Shown here: positions 34,154-45,040 of the stretch, piece by piece
Numbering within the stretch: position 1 is the first letter of the stretch
How the letters are laid out: every line of letters starts with the position of its first letter
Source: Dipteronia dyeriana
Taxonomy: Eukaryota; Streptophyta; Magnoliopsida; Sapindales; Sapindaceae
DNA length: 64,000 nucleotides
NCBI GenBank assembly: GCA_032871835.1
Contig: CM065303.1
Span: 54,412,597-54,476,596, forward strand
Reading direction: 5' to 3'
Program-made: the position numbers and the translations under genes
The notes under the pieces: model-generated
What the model was told of the DNA's origin: nothing
Seen by the model: the letters and a program-made list of their open reading frames with translations, nothing else
Databases searched by the model: none

Positions 34154-37013
34154 TGTTAGGTCTGTGAGTTTTGTTGGCATTATTCTATATCAAACAACAT
34201 TTCATTTGTATTGTTTAGTTGTCTAGGATTCATGATGATTCAAGCTTTAAAGAGGAAATGACAACTATTCAAGCAAGTTCAAGTCTTCAAAGGGAAAAGT
34301 GCTTCATGATTCTACAAAGGTATATTAAGACCTTTTTTTTTTCTTTTTCAAGGCTTAGGCACACACACATACAATTCATTCATATGTGTCACTACTTAGT
34401 TGTGCATCATTTTATGCGCGCACACACACAGAATTCATACATTTGTATCCCTGCATCGTAGCACATCATTTGGTATAACACTTTCACACACTTGAAGTTG
34501 AATGCTCAAGCATTGGTATGAAAGTAACATGTTTTGGAAAATGCATTATTGGAGACTATCTCTATGTAGTTTGTATTCTTGTGTGAAATGTGTTTGTTTG
34601 TTTATATGTTTGTATAACATGGATATTGAACTTGATTTTAGTCTTAGATTATTCATGGTTGAGTTCCGGTCATTTCGGTTACTCATACTATTGATTTCAA
34701 GTTTCGAGTCAAAAGTTATGATACTTTCAAGTCATCTTGCGTACATTGTCTTCGTCTTTGTATATCGAGTCGAATTCTTATTTTCTGGGTTGAGTATCTT
34801 ATATGTCCATGTTCGTAAGAGAGTCCCGGTTCGTAATCTTCAAACGGATTCAAATTCGGAGTTCGGAGACCAAAAAACGGTCGATAAATATGATAGGTAT
34901 ATGAAAGGGAGCAAAGAAAAAAAAAATAGCAAATTGCCATTTGGCCCCTGGGCCGAGTAGGCGCGTGAACATCTCGCCCAAATAATACCTCTGTTCACGT
35001 GAGCATCTCGCCAGCAATTCATTTCAAGAATTGAATAGGAATTTGTTGCATGTAATGCATGCGCATAATGTTTTGTGTGCAAAATCAATTAAATCCATGT
35101 GTTGACTTAGCATGTTCTCCTATTGGTCTTATGAGAGTTTGTGTGTGTAAGCTTGCCACACCGAATAACTCTCTCTCTCTTTATAATTTCCCTATTTCAT
35201 CTTAAATCAAATTGAAGAAGACATTTTGTGTGCAGATTTTTTTGAATTTTCTCTTAACTTAGAATCACCATATCTCTCTCATTTCTTATCCGATTTGAGT
35301 TATTCAAGTTGGAGAATCTTTCTATTGAAGTTCTCTATCTTCTCTAAGAATATTTGGAGTCTTTTGTTCAATTTTATTTGGTGTTCTACATCAAATTTCG
35401 TGGCTGCACTTGTGTCAAGGTGTTTGATTCATTTCTTATGTTTTATGCTTTATGATCTTCAATTACCTTGGGCCTTCTTCCTATTGTTGTGTATTTGACT
35501 TGAACAAATTTTGATAAGTGATAAATCTTCAATTAAAAGCTAGATTGAGTTTCAATTGAAATCTCACATGTTGAGTTAGGTTTTGATTTTACCTATGTTT
35601 TCACATGTTTGAGATTGTATTGTGCTAGCTTTGAATCTAGGACTATTTATACTTTGATTGACTTTATTTTAATGATTAATAGTCTTATCATGTGCTAGAA
35701 CTCATTTGTTGAATAAATTTAGGATTAGAACATTTGATTATATATTTAGAGTCTATTATAGTTTAATCGACTATTTTGTGAATATATGCTCTAAATGATT
35801 GCTAGAGATTTGATTGATCATATCTTGTGTTTCTAGCATTTTTATGTTAGTACTAAAGTCTTGAATATGTACTTCATGAACATGTTTATTTCAAGTTTTA
35901 GTAACATGAATAAAATCTAGGTTTAAAGTGTGTGTTTGGAAACTTGGCATACTCTAGATTTTTATTCATGCATAAGATGGACATCATGGAAGGTACCTAA
36001 TCCATAAATTTCATATGCTCATGCATCATCTTGTGTGGTGTCATTTTTGGATTATAAACTATAAAAAAATACTTTGTGTGCTCATTGATTAATTCTAGTT
36101 TCCATAGGATGTGTTGATCATAGCATTATATGTTGCGTGCTTGTTTGCATTTTGCATTCATGATCAGTTAGATGCCTTATGAGAAGGAAGTCTTGACAAT
36201 AGGTGTGAGACCTATAGTGTTGAGCAAGAAGTCTTGGCAAGATGTGTGAAGCCTTGGATTGTCAAGCAAGGAAGTCTTGGCTAGGATCGGGAGAATCTGG
36301 ATAGTCGAGCAAAAAGTCTTTCCTAGAGTTGAGAGAACTCGGATAGGTGAGCAAGGAAGTCTTCACTAGAGTCGTGAGGACTTAGTTGAGCAAGGAAGTC
36401 TTGACAAGAGGTGTGAAGCCATGGATTGTTGAGCATTAGGGCGACGTCTTCATGAGTAGGATAGGAGGGTAGTTTCTAGGTGAAGGGGTCACTTGAGAGA
36501 TTATACTTGTCTTATCTACTACAGGATTTTTTTTGCCGGTGGATGTTTCCTCTTCGGAGGTTTACCACGTTATATCTTATGTCAACTTTTCTACATCCCT
36601 ATCTCTCTAGTATTTGTATTTGTTATTCGAATACTATGGATAGAACTCTTTATGTAAGTTGACTTCCTTATACAATATTGTTTGTGTATATTAGATAACT
36701 TTGTATCTTGTGATATTTCATTCAAATTGTAAAGTATCACATTGTAATACTCTAAGTACAACTTATGGAATTTTATCTCCATTGAATATATTTGTTCATA
36801 AGATACATTGATTCTTGTTGTATGTTTTGTAGACTAAGAGTGGAGATTTGAGCATACATGAATATATTGTTTTCTCATAACAATCATGTTGAATGTTAAT
36901 TTGTATGCTTATCAAGGTTTTGTCACTAGTCTCGAAAGATTTGTTAAAAGTGAGAGACAACCTATTCACCCCCCCTCTAGGTTGTTTAGTATAACCTTGA
37001 ACATATTATTTCA
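34154..37013 (+). repeat. Element G 5' LTR
   Basis: TGTTAGGTCTGTGAG to ATTATTTCA, 2860 bp. CG-rich segment 'ggcgcgtgaacatctcgccc' (about 34960), TATA-like TTTATAATTT (about 35180), hairpin array 36192-36430, and an end palindrome with the short seven-C form (about 36960-36980). Confidence 0.92.
36192..36430 (+). repeat. Hairpin array of LTR G, 5' copy (6 units)
   Basis: Examples: CTTGACA/TGTTGAG with inner TAGGT/ACCTA (36192-36224); CTTGGCAA/TTGTCAAG; CTTGGCTA/TAGTCGAG with inner GGAT/ATCT; inner GAGTT/AACTC (36326-36340); CTTGACAA/TTGTTGAG. Inner arms GAGTT/AACTC here replace GAGTC/GACTC of other units, a two-sided change. Confidence 0.87.
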
Positions 37014-37014
37014 A

Positions 37015-37032
37015 TTGGTATCAGAGCGGGTC
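37015..37032 (+). other. Element G primer-binding site
   Basis: TTGGTATCAGAGCGGGTC directly after the LTR; tRNA-iMet type. Confidence 0.92.
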
Positions 37033-37106
37033 ACTTAAAGTAGTTAGTGTGATTCGGGATCTACAAGGTTATTTACTAATCATGGATAACAACCTTTAGT
37101 CTACAA

Positions 37107-37761
37107 TTGTTTATTTTTGGTTGTCCTCCTTCATTGGTTGTGAAAAAGGTTCTTCTTGTTTTATATTTCATTTGTCTACTAACAATTTTGTTGATAAGCT
37201 TGAAAAGAAAGTTAATGACAAAAGCAAAGATGAAGAAGCTTTTTCTGGAGGATGATCGACCTAGACATGATTACTTGTCTTTGCAACTCAATGAAGACAA
37301 TTGTATGTCAAGGACCACCAACTTCTACTTGATGGCAAGAGTTCAAACTCTTTGCAAGGAAAGAGATGAAGCGTTAAAGGAAGTTGAAGTGAAGAATGAA
37401 GTGATCAAATGTCTAGAAAAGAAGATGGTTGAAGAGTCTCGTATGCTAGATAGATTAACAAATGATTTTGCTAATAATTTGCTTTTATTTCTTGAAGGTA
37501 ATGATCAAAGGCAAGGAAGAGGAGTTGGCAATCATGAAAGCCAAAGAGTTTGGTAATCTATATGGAGATTCAAGTGACTTAAGCATTGTAGATAAGCAAG
37601 TGGAGTCTCCTACAACTAAAGGCAAGTCACTAAGGACCAAGAGGATTTCAAAGGCCATGTCTTCTAAGGTCAAGTGCAAAATCAAGGAAATTAAGGAGTC
37701 TTCACCATCGGTACACTCTTACCTAAATAGAAACATCTCGAAATTTATTTCGGTTTGCTAA
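37107..37761 (+). pseudogene. Element G gag, C-terminal part
   Basis: The frame 37107-37556 holds the coiled coil (VQTLCKERDEALKEVEVKNE, KKMVEESRMLDRLTND); an overlapping frame 37462-37761 continues with EEELAIMKAKEFGNLYGDSS, a Lys/Ser-rich linker and SKFISVC followed by a stop at the zinc knuckle. Same starting point and same losses as element A, so the truncation predates both insertions. There is no N-terminal Gag domain. Confidence 0.75.
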
Positions 37762-37828
37762 TTTTGCTATATTGCCGTGAGTATATTAGATGATGCAAAG
37801 TAGGGAATGTGATGCATGCTAATGAGAT

Positions 37829-38203
37829 GTGAAAATCTTCTATGAATGTTTCTTGCATGATAACACTTTGAATTTTGTGTGTGATAATGATAATCATGTG
37901 AAGAAAATAGTTGAGAAGATTTGGGTGAAAATGAGTGTTTCACATGATCATATGTATAGTCTTGATAATATCTTTGTTGATGGCAATAATGATGTGTTTT
38001 ACATGAGTAATATCTTTATAGAGAAGATAGTTGATGATTTATCTTCTAGATATATTTTTGCCATGAGAAATGTCCATGATTTTTGTGTGAAAGTTCACCC
38101 AAGAACAAATAGTTCAAGAGTGAGTGCTCTTACCTCTAGTGTAAGTAGCACATGTGAGTTAGCTTTAAGGCTAAGTGTCAAGCGTGTTGAGAATTCTAGC
38201 TAG
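37829..38203 (+). CDS. Unrecognised 124-residue ORF after Gag, element G
   Basis: Open from an ATG at 37829 to a stop at 38203. Central motif DVFYMSNIFIEKIVDDLSSR, then FCVKVHPRTNSS and a Ser-rich tail. Related frames occur in element A (18748-19041, shifted) and element H (50065-50319, minus strand: NDILVNQVIEGLYSKF, VCVGTP). No known domain recognised. It may be the tail of a longer Gag-derived protein; whether it is translated is unknown. Confidence 0.5.
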   Translation: MKIFYECFLHDNTLNFVCDNDNHVKKIVEKIWVKMSVSHDHMYSLDNIFVDGNNDVFYMSNIFIEKIVDDLSSRYIFAMRNVHDFCVKVHPRTNSSRVSALTSSVSSTCELALRLSVKRVENSS

Positions 38204-38820
38204 CTAGCTTGGAATACTCCACGTTTAGACACGAACTTAGCTATGTCACTTAACTTTGTTTTGATAGTCCAAATCCATTGATTAACTTTCGAGAAGTTAC
38301 TCTTATGAAATCTATTTGGTGATTATCTTGTTAAGACTTTTGGAGAAATTCATTTCTATGCTTGCATTGCATCATATAGCATGTCATATTAGAGAACTAG
38401 TATAGTATTCATATGGTCCTTACTTTGAATGATAGTAGTTGTGGTTGTAATCAAATATTTTCTTGTTTTAGGTTGATATAATTGTCGTTGATACCAATTC
38501 CTTCATATTTGGGGTTAATATGATTGTAAATGCAATTGTTGAACTTGGTAGAAATGACCTATATGCTTAAGAGTAAATTTTATACATTTGTAATTCACTA
38601 TACCTTGATGAGTTTGTTGTGGTATATAGATTTGAATAACCTTTGCTAGGTTAACATGGAAATGCAAACTAGAATCAAGGGAGAAGATAAGAGAGCTAGA
38701 TGCTTGAAATAAAACAATCTTTCAAGTAAGGCATCCATCTCCAAACATTATGTGAGATCACCAATTGTTTCACTATATGATCTCAGGATGTAATTTTTTT
38801 TTTCTTTGGCATCATTTTAT
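38204..38820 (+). other. Element G internal non-coding region with deletion junction
   Basis: Matches element A to about 38416 ('atatggtcctt'), then jumps to sequence equal to A at about 20862 ('actttgaatgatagtagttg'). The shared CCTT at the joint suggests a microhomology deletion of about 1.5 kb. Confidence 0.8.
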
Positions 38821-38823
38821 GTC

Positions 38824-39288
38824 AAAAAGAGGGAGAAATATGATATTGTTTTAGCATATCTTCTTTGAATATTTCTCAAGTATTGAACTTCTTATGGCAT
38901 GTAATATTGTGATTTCATTTGGTTAAGAATATCTTTGAGATAGCATGTATTAAGGGGGAGATACATAATTCATTTTGGACATAAGAATATCTTTGAGATA
39001 GCATGTATTAAGAGGGAGATACTTGATTCATTTTGGATTTAAATGTTTAATTCTTGCCATAATTGTATATTGCCATATGTGTCTTTCTCTTGGATATGCT
39101 TTGTGCTTTAAGTTTATTTTAGGTGGCTACAAGAGAAGATCAAGAAGAATTTCAAGACTTGTTGAAGATTAGTATTAAGGAACTAACTCATTGTAATGTG
39201 AGGGTGTGATTTTGTGACCAATCTTCATTTTAAGCGTTTTAGTATTTTGTATAGGTGTTTTGGCGTAGAATTTGCCAAAAGGGGAGAT
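38824..39288 (+). other. Multiple polypurine tracts before 3' LTR G
   Basis: AAAAAGAGGGAGAAATATG (38824), ATTAAGGGGGAGATAC (38949), ATTAAGAGGGAGATAC (39007) and terminal CCAAAAGGGGAGATT (39275-39288). Confidence 0.85.
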
Positions 39289-42177
39289 TGTTATGTCTGT
39301 GAGTTTTGTTGGCATTATTCTATACAAAACAATATTTCCTTTGTATTGTTTAGTTGTTTAGGATTCATGATGATTCAAACTTCAAAGAGGAAATGACAAC
39401 TATTCACGAAAGTTCAAGTCTTCAAATGGAAAAGTGCTTCATGATCCTACAATTGTATATTAAGACTTTTCTATTCTCTTTCAAGGCTTAGGCGCACACA
39501 CATACAATTCATTCATATGTGTCCCTACTTAGTTGTGCATCATTATATGCGCATACACACACAATTCATACATTTGTGTCCCTGCATCATAGGGCATCAT
39601 TTGGTATAACACTATCACACACTTGAAGTTGAATGCTCATGCATTGGTATGAAAGTAACATGTTTTGGAAAATGCATGATTGGAGACTATCTCTATGTAG
39701 TTTGCATTCTTGTGTGAAATGTGTTAGTTTGTTTATATGTTTGTATAACATGGATCTTGAACTTGATTTTAGTCTTAGATTATTCATGTTTGAGTTCCGG
39801 TCATTTCGGTTACTCATACTATTGATTTCAAGTTCCGAGTTAAAAGTTATGATATTTTCCAGCTATGTTACGTATATTGTCTTCGTCTTTATATATCGAG
39901 TTAAATTCTTATATTCTAGATTGAGTATCTTATATGTTTATGTTCGTGAGAGAGTCCTGGTTCGTAATCTTCAAACGGATTCGAATTCGATGTTCGGAGA
40001 CCAAAGAACGGTCGATGAATATGAGAGGTATGTGAAAGGGAGCAAAGGAAAAAAATGGCAAATTGCCATATGGCACCCTGGGCCGAGTAGGCGCGTGAAC
40101 ATCTCGCCCAAATAATACCTCTATTCACGTGAGCATCTCGCCAGAATTTGTTGCATGTAATGCATGCACATAATGTTTTGTGTGCAAAATCAATTAAATC
40201 CATGTGTTGATTTAACTTGTCTCCTATTGGTCGTATGAGAGTTTGTGTGTGTAAGCTTGCTACACCGAATAACTCTCACCCTTTTATAATTTCCCTTTCA
40301 CGTCTTAAATCGAATTGAAGAAGACATTTTGTGTGCAGATTTTTTTTTAATTTTCTCTTAACTTAGAATCACCGTATCTCTCTCATTTCTTATCCGATTT
40401 GAGTTATTCAAGTTGGAGAATCTTTCTATTGAAGTTCTCTATCTTCTCTAATAATATTTGGAGTATTTTGCTCAAATTTATTTGGTGTTCTACATCAAAT
40501 TTCGTGGCTGCACTTGTGTCAAGGTATTTGATTCATTTCTTATGTTTTATGCTTTATGAACTTCAATTACCTTGGGCCTTCTTCCTATTGTCGTGTATTT
40601 GATTTTAACAAATTTTGATAAGTGATAGATCTTCAATTAAAAGCTAGATTGAGTTTCAATTGAAATCTTACATATTGAGTTAGGTTTTGATTTTACCTAT
40701 GTTTTTACATGTTTGGAATTGTATTGTACTAGTTTTGAATCTATGACTATTTATGCTTTGATTGACTTTATTTTCATGATTAATAGTCTTATCATGTACT
40801 AGAACTCATTTGTTGAATAAATTTAGGATTAGCACATTTGATTATATATTTAGAGTCTATTAGAGTTTAATTGACTATTTGATTGATCATATCTTGTATT
40901 TCTAGCATTTTTGTGTTAGTACTAAAGTCTTGAATATGTACTTCATGAACATGTTTATTTCAAGCTTTAGTAACATGAATAAAATCTAGGTTTAAAGTGT
41001 GTGTTTGAAAATTTGGCATGCTCTAGATTTTTATTCATGCATAAGATCTAGACAATCTTGTTTTATGAACCTTATTGTCTATGTCTAAATCTTCATGGAG
41101 TGTACCTAATCCATACATTTCATATGCTCATGCATCATCTTGTGTGGTGTCATTTTTGGATTATAAACTAGAAAAATATACTTTGTGTGCTCATTGATTA
41201 ATTCTAGTTTCCATAGGATGTGTTGATCATAGCATTCTATGTTGCATGCTTGTTTGCGTTTTGCATTCATGATCACCTAGATGCCTTGTGAGAAAAAAGT
41301 CTTGACAATATGTGTGAGACCTATGGTGTTGAGCAAAAAGTCTTGGCAAGAGGTGTGAAGCCTTGGATTGTTGCGCAAGGAAGTCTTGGCTAGGGTCGGG
41401 AGGATCCGGATAGTCGAGCAAGAAGTCTTGCCTAGAGTTGGGAGAACTCACATAGGTGAGCAAGTAAGTCTTGACTAGAGTCGTGAGGACATAGTTGAGT
41501 AAAAAGTCTTGTCTGTGGTCATGAGGATCCAGATAAGGTGAGCAAGGAAGTCTTGACAAGATGTGTGAAGCATCGGATAGTTGAGCATTAGGGTGACATC
41601 TTCATGAGTAGGATATGAGGGTAGTTTCTAGGTGAAGTGGTCACTTGAGAGATTGTACTTGTCTTATCTACTAGTGGATTTTGTTTGCCGGTGGCTGCTA
41701 GCCCGTGGATGTTTCCTCTTCGGAGGTTTATCACGTTATATCTTGTGTCAACTTTTCTCTATCCCTAACTCTCTAGTATTTATATTTGTTATTCGAATAC
41801 TATGGATAGAACTCTTTATGTAAGTTGACTTCCTTATACAATATTGTTTGTGTATGTTAGATAACTTTGTATCTTGTGATATTTTATTCAAATTGTAAAG
41901 TATCACATTGTAATACTCTAAGTACAACTTATGGAATTTTATCTACATTGAATATATTTGTTCGTAAGATACATTGATTCTTGTTGTATGTTTTGTAGAC
42001 TAAGAGTGGAGATTTGAGCATACATGACTATATTGTTTTCTCATAACAATCATGTTGAATGTTAATTTATATACTTATCAAGGTTTTGTCACTAGTCTCG
42101 AAAGATTTGTTAAAAATGAGAGACAACCTATTCACCCCCCCTAGGTTGTTTAGTATAACCTTGTACACATTCTTTTA
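39289..42177 (+). repeat. Element G 3' LTR
   Basis: TGTTATGTCTGTGAG to TTCTTTTA, 2889 bp, parallel to the 5' LTR but without 'gcaattcatttcaagaattg' at about 40142. The final dinucleotide is TA rather than CA. Confidence 0.9.
41298..41590 (+). repeat. Hairpin array of LTR G, 3' copy
   Basis: Seven units; includes an extra unit 'gtcttgtctgtggtcatgagg' (about 41511) not in the 5' copy, plus GAGTT/AACTC (about 41436-41450). Confidence 0.82.
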
Positions 42178-42182
42178 TTTTC

Positions 42183-42598
42183 CGATCATTATTCACACCA
42201 TAGACTAAGGGTTAATAGTGGTTGGGAATACGTGACTCATCCCGCGATCATACGGTAATAGTCATATTAAAGATAAATAATGAACCCTTGAATTGATTGA
42301 ATTTTGTTTACAAATTAATTCCAAACATTGAGTGTTCATAATTGGGGATCATTGATGACCTAATATTTTCTCTCCATTGATCACAACCAAATCTTTTCAA
42401 TTGCTTTCTTAGTTTAATTTAATTTAGTTTTTAGTTTAAATCAATCATCAATTTATAGTTACTTTAATTTAGCTTTGATTAGAATTAGTTTTCAATCTAT
42501 AAATCACTTTTCCTCATGGGAACGATCTCTACTTGCCACCTTACTTATCTCGTGCACTTGCGAGTACTATTTTCATAACTCCAATTTACAAGCAATCA
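42183..42598 (+). repeat. Element F 5' LTR, second part
   Basis: Continues at 'cgatcattattcacaccata', matching 61915-62333, and ends AAGCAATCA at 42598. Confidence 0.92.
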
Positions 42599-42600
42599 AG

Positions 42601-42626
42601 TTTTTAGCGTTGTTGTCGGGGACTAG
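42601..42626 (+). other. Element F primer-binding site
   Basis: TTTTTAGCGTTGTTGTCGGG and the following GACTAG resemble the Athila TGGCGCCGTTGTCGGGGA site, with decay at the 5' end. Confidence 0.8.
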
Positions 42627-42774
42627 TTGAATTTGTTGGTTAATTCTAGTTTTAGTTTTAACTAATAAATTTAGTTAGTTAGGTAGTCAACTCATTAATT
42701 TTAGATTTTTATTTTTTATTTTTCTTTTTAAAGTTTACTGTGTTTCTGTGTTTTGTTACATGTTTCAATGGTGA

Positions 42775-44236
42775 ATGCAAGGCAGAAGATCACTGCAAGG
42801 AGAATTACTACAGTTGAACGACAACATTGATCGTATCGGACAAAGAGCAATGACAAACAATGGAAATTACAACATCCAACCGATTCCAGATCCACTAGAC
42901 GTACCTATCAAAACCATGAAGGATTACAACAGGCTTATTGTTGATATTCACCCTTTGTGCATTGCACTAGATGATGAAGCAAGGAACTATGAATTCAAGA
43001 GTTTCCATTACAATTTGTTGCCCGCTTTCCATGGGCTATCGAATAAAGATGTGCTTAAATTTCTTAGAGATTTCTATGTAGCAATTCAAGCTTTTCCAAA
43101 CAATGGAGTGACAAAAAAACAATTGCGTATAAGGTGTATTCCACATGCTCTAAGGGAAAAAGTGAAGTCTTGGCTCTTGACTTTGCCTCCACCTTCACTG
43201 ATAACATGGGAAGAGGTGGTATAGAATCTTATCGATCAGTTCTACTCTCCTCTAGAAGACCAGTAAAATCAGATCGAAGATTAATAATTTCTTTCAGGGG
43301 GACCAAGAAACATTCCATAAATCCTAAGAGCGTTACAAGATGCTTCTCTTTGACTGTCCTCAATGCGGATAACAAACCGACCAACTCTGTCAATGGTTCT
43401 ATGATGGACTAAATGATGTCTCAACATTCCTAGTGAATAATGCATATGGATGATCCATGACTGACAAGACTCCGGATGAGTTGCACTTGATCTTTGAAAA
43501 ACTCTCCAAAAATACTCAGTATAAAAATTCTAGAATAAGGAAAGGGATTTATGAGGTAGATACTAACGCATGAAATTCAATGCAAATGGCACTAATGCAA
43601 ATGACTATCGAGGTACTTGTCAACCAGGTAGGACAATTGAGAGAGACGCAATACATGGGAGATGAGCAGCCAGGGTATGGTGTTGATTGTCCAATAGGAA
43701 GTCTTGATATGGAAGAAGTGCAAGCTATGCATAATTTCAATCAAAGACCTCGAAATGATCCTCTTTCAAATACTTACAACCCGGGGTAAGGAAATCATCC
43801 ATACTTCTCTGGGGTAAATAATCAAGGCACCGGAAACCAATGGGGGAATAACAATAACAAAAACTATGGTTAGAGACAGTATAATAACGGTACTCAGCAA
43901 AATCCTAAACACCAAAACTAAGAAGCCATCATTGGAGGACACATTGAATAACTTCATCCAATTTACCCATCAAAACCTTCAGGTTAGTAACGTCTGGTTT
44001 CAGAACATAGAGGTTTCAATGAGAAAGATGGAAACATAAATCGGGCAACTGACTAAAGCTAAGCAAAGGAGTGAACCAGGAAAATTTCCAAGCCAGACTG
44101 AGCAAGCGAAAGCCATCACAGTTCTAAGGAATGGAAAGAATTTAAATGATGATAAACCTGCTGAAATTTTCAATACTTCTCTAAATGTTTTAGGTTTATC
44201 CAATAATAACAGTGGATCAGTAGAAGAGGAAGAGTG
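42775..44236 (+). pseudogene. gag: Element F gag (Athila type)
   Basis: ATG at 42775; the frame is open to a TAG at 43224. Motifs: YEFKSFHYNLLPAFHGLSNK, FLRDFYVAIQAFPNNGVTKK, LRIRCIPHALREKVKSWLL, LPPPSLITWEEVV, the standard Athila gag block. Then in shifted frames DQFYSPLEDQ, QTDQLCQWFYDGLND, the frame 43580-43789 (MTIEVLVNQVGQLRE), an Asn/Gln-rich stretch (about 43800-43915), NNFIQFTHQNLQVSN and KQRSEPGKFPSQTEQA (about 44065). Interrupted by H after GSVEEEE. Multiple stops and frameshifts; no zinc knuckle seen. Confidence 0.85.
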
Positions 44237-44360
44237 TGAAAATACAATCACGGTTAAATGCTCAAGGCTAACCTAGAGGGGGGAGGGGTGAATAGGTTAG
44301 GCACATTTTTCGACTCCCTTAGAAACAAACAAAAGTTTGTCCCTCTAGATTGCTTGTATC

Positions 44361-44362
<2 letters not shown>

Positions 44363-44419
<57 letters not shown>
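44363..44419. repeat. (TA)n microsatellite in 3' LTR H
   Basis: About 57 bp here against about 13 bp at the same place in the 5' LTR (52326-52338), so it expanded after insertion. Confidence 0.95.
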
Positions 44420-44423
<4 letters not shown>

Positions 44424-44737
44424 TAAAGACAATTAATCAATATATAAACACAAGTAAAGTGTGATACAAACAAGTAATTGTAACACATACACAATCTATA
44501 TTATAAAAAGGAAGTCAACATACATATAGAGTTCTATCCACAATACAAATATTAGAGAGATAGGGATAGAGAAAAGTTGACACAAAATATAACGTGGTAA
44601 ACCTCCGAAGAGGAAACATTCACAGGCTAGCAGCCACCGATAAACAAAATCCACTAGTAGATAAGACAAGTACAATCTCTCAAGTGACCTCTTCACCTAG
44701 AAACTACCCTCATATCCTACTCTAAATGTTGTCGCCC

Positions 44738-45040
44738 TATGCTCAACAATCCGAGGCTTCACACCTCTTGTCAAGACTTCCTTGCTCACCTTATCCGGAT
44801 CTTCACAACCCAAGGCAAGACTTCTTGCTCAACTATCCGAGTCTTTCTGACTCTAGTCAGGACTTTCTTGCTCACCTATCTGAGTTCTCCCAACTCTATG
44901 CAAGACTTCTTGCTTGACTGTCCAAGGCTTCACACCTCTAGTCAAGACTTCCTTGCTCGACAATCCGAGGCTTCACACTTCTTGCCAAGACTTCTTGCTC
45001 AACACCATAGGTCTCACACCTATTGTCAATACTTCCTTCT
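44738..45040 (-). repeat. Hairpin array of LTR H, 3' copy
   Basis: On the minus (sense) strand: CTTGCCTT/AAGGTGAG (from 44819 and 44792) with inner GGGTT/GATCC; inner GAGTC/GACTC with the unusual loop AGAAA (44839-44853); CTTGACT/AGTCAAG; CTTGGCAA/TTGTCGAG; CTTGACA/TGTTGAG with TAGGT/ACCTA. The CTTGCCTT/AAGGTGAG unit changes both arms relative to CTTGCCTA/TAGGTGAG elsewhere. Confidence 0.87.

Larger units (their letters stand above)
34154..42177 (+). mobile_element. Element G: pol-less Sirevirus-like element, sibling of A
   Basis: 5' LTR 34154-37013 and 3' LTR 39289-42177, target duplication GTTTC (34149-34153)/TTTTC (42178-42182). Intact primer-binding site, 2.3 kb internal region with the same Gag C-terminal part and downstream domain as element A, repeated polypurine motifs and no pol. 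Compared with A it lacks about 1.5 kb (junction near 38416). It is nested in the 5' LTR of F. Confidence 0.88.

Noticed and set aside
36192..36430. Regularly spaced repeats resembling a CRISPR array
   Set aside because: Units are contiguous, without unique spacers, lie inside LTRs of a plant genome and have no cas genes nearby.
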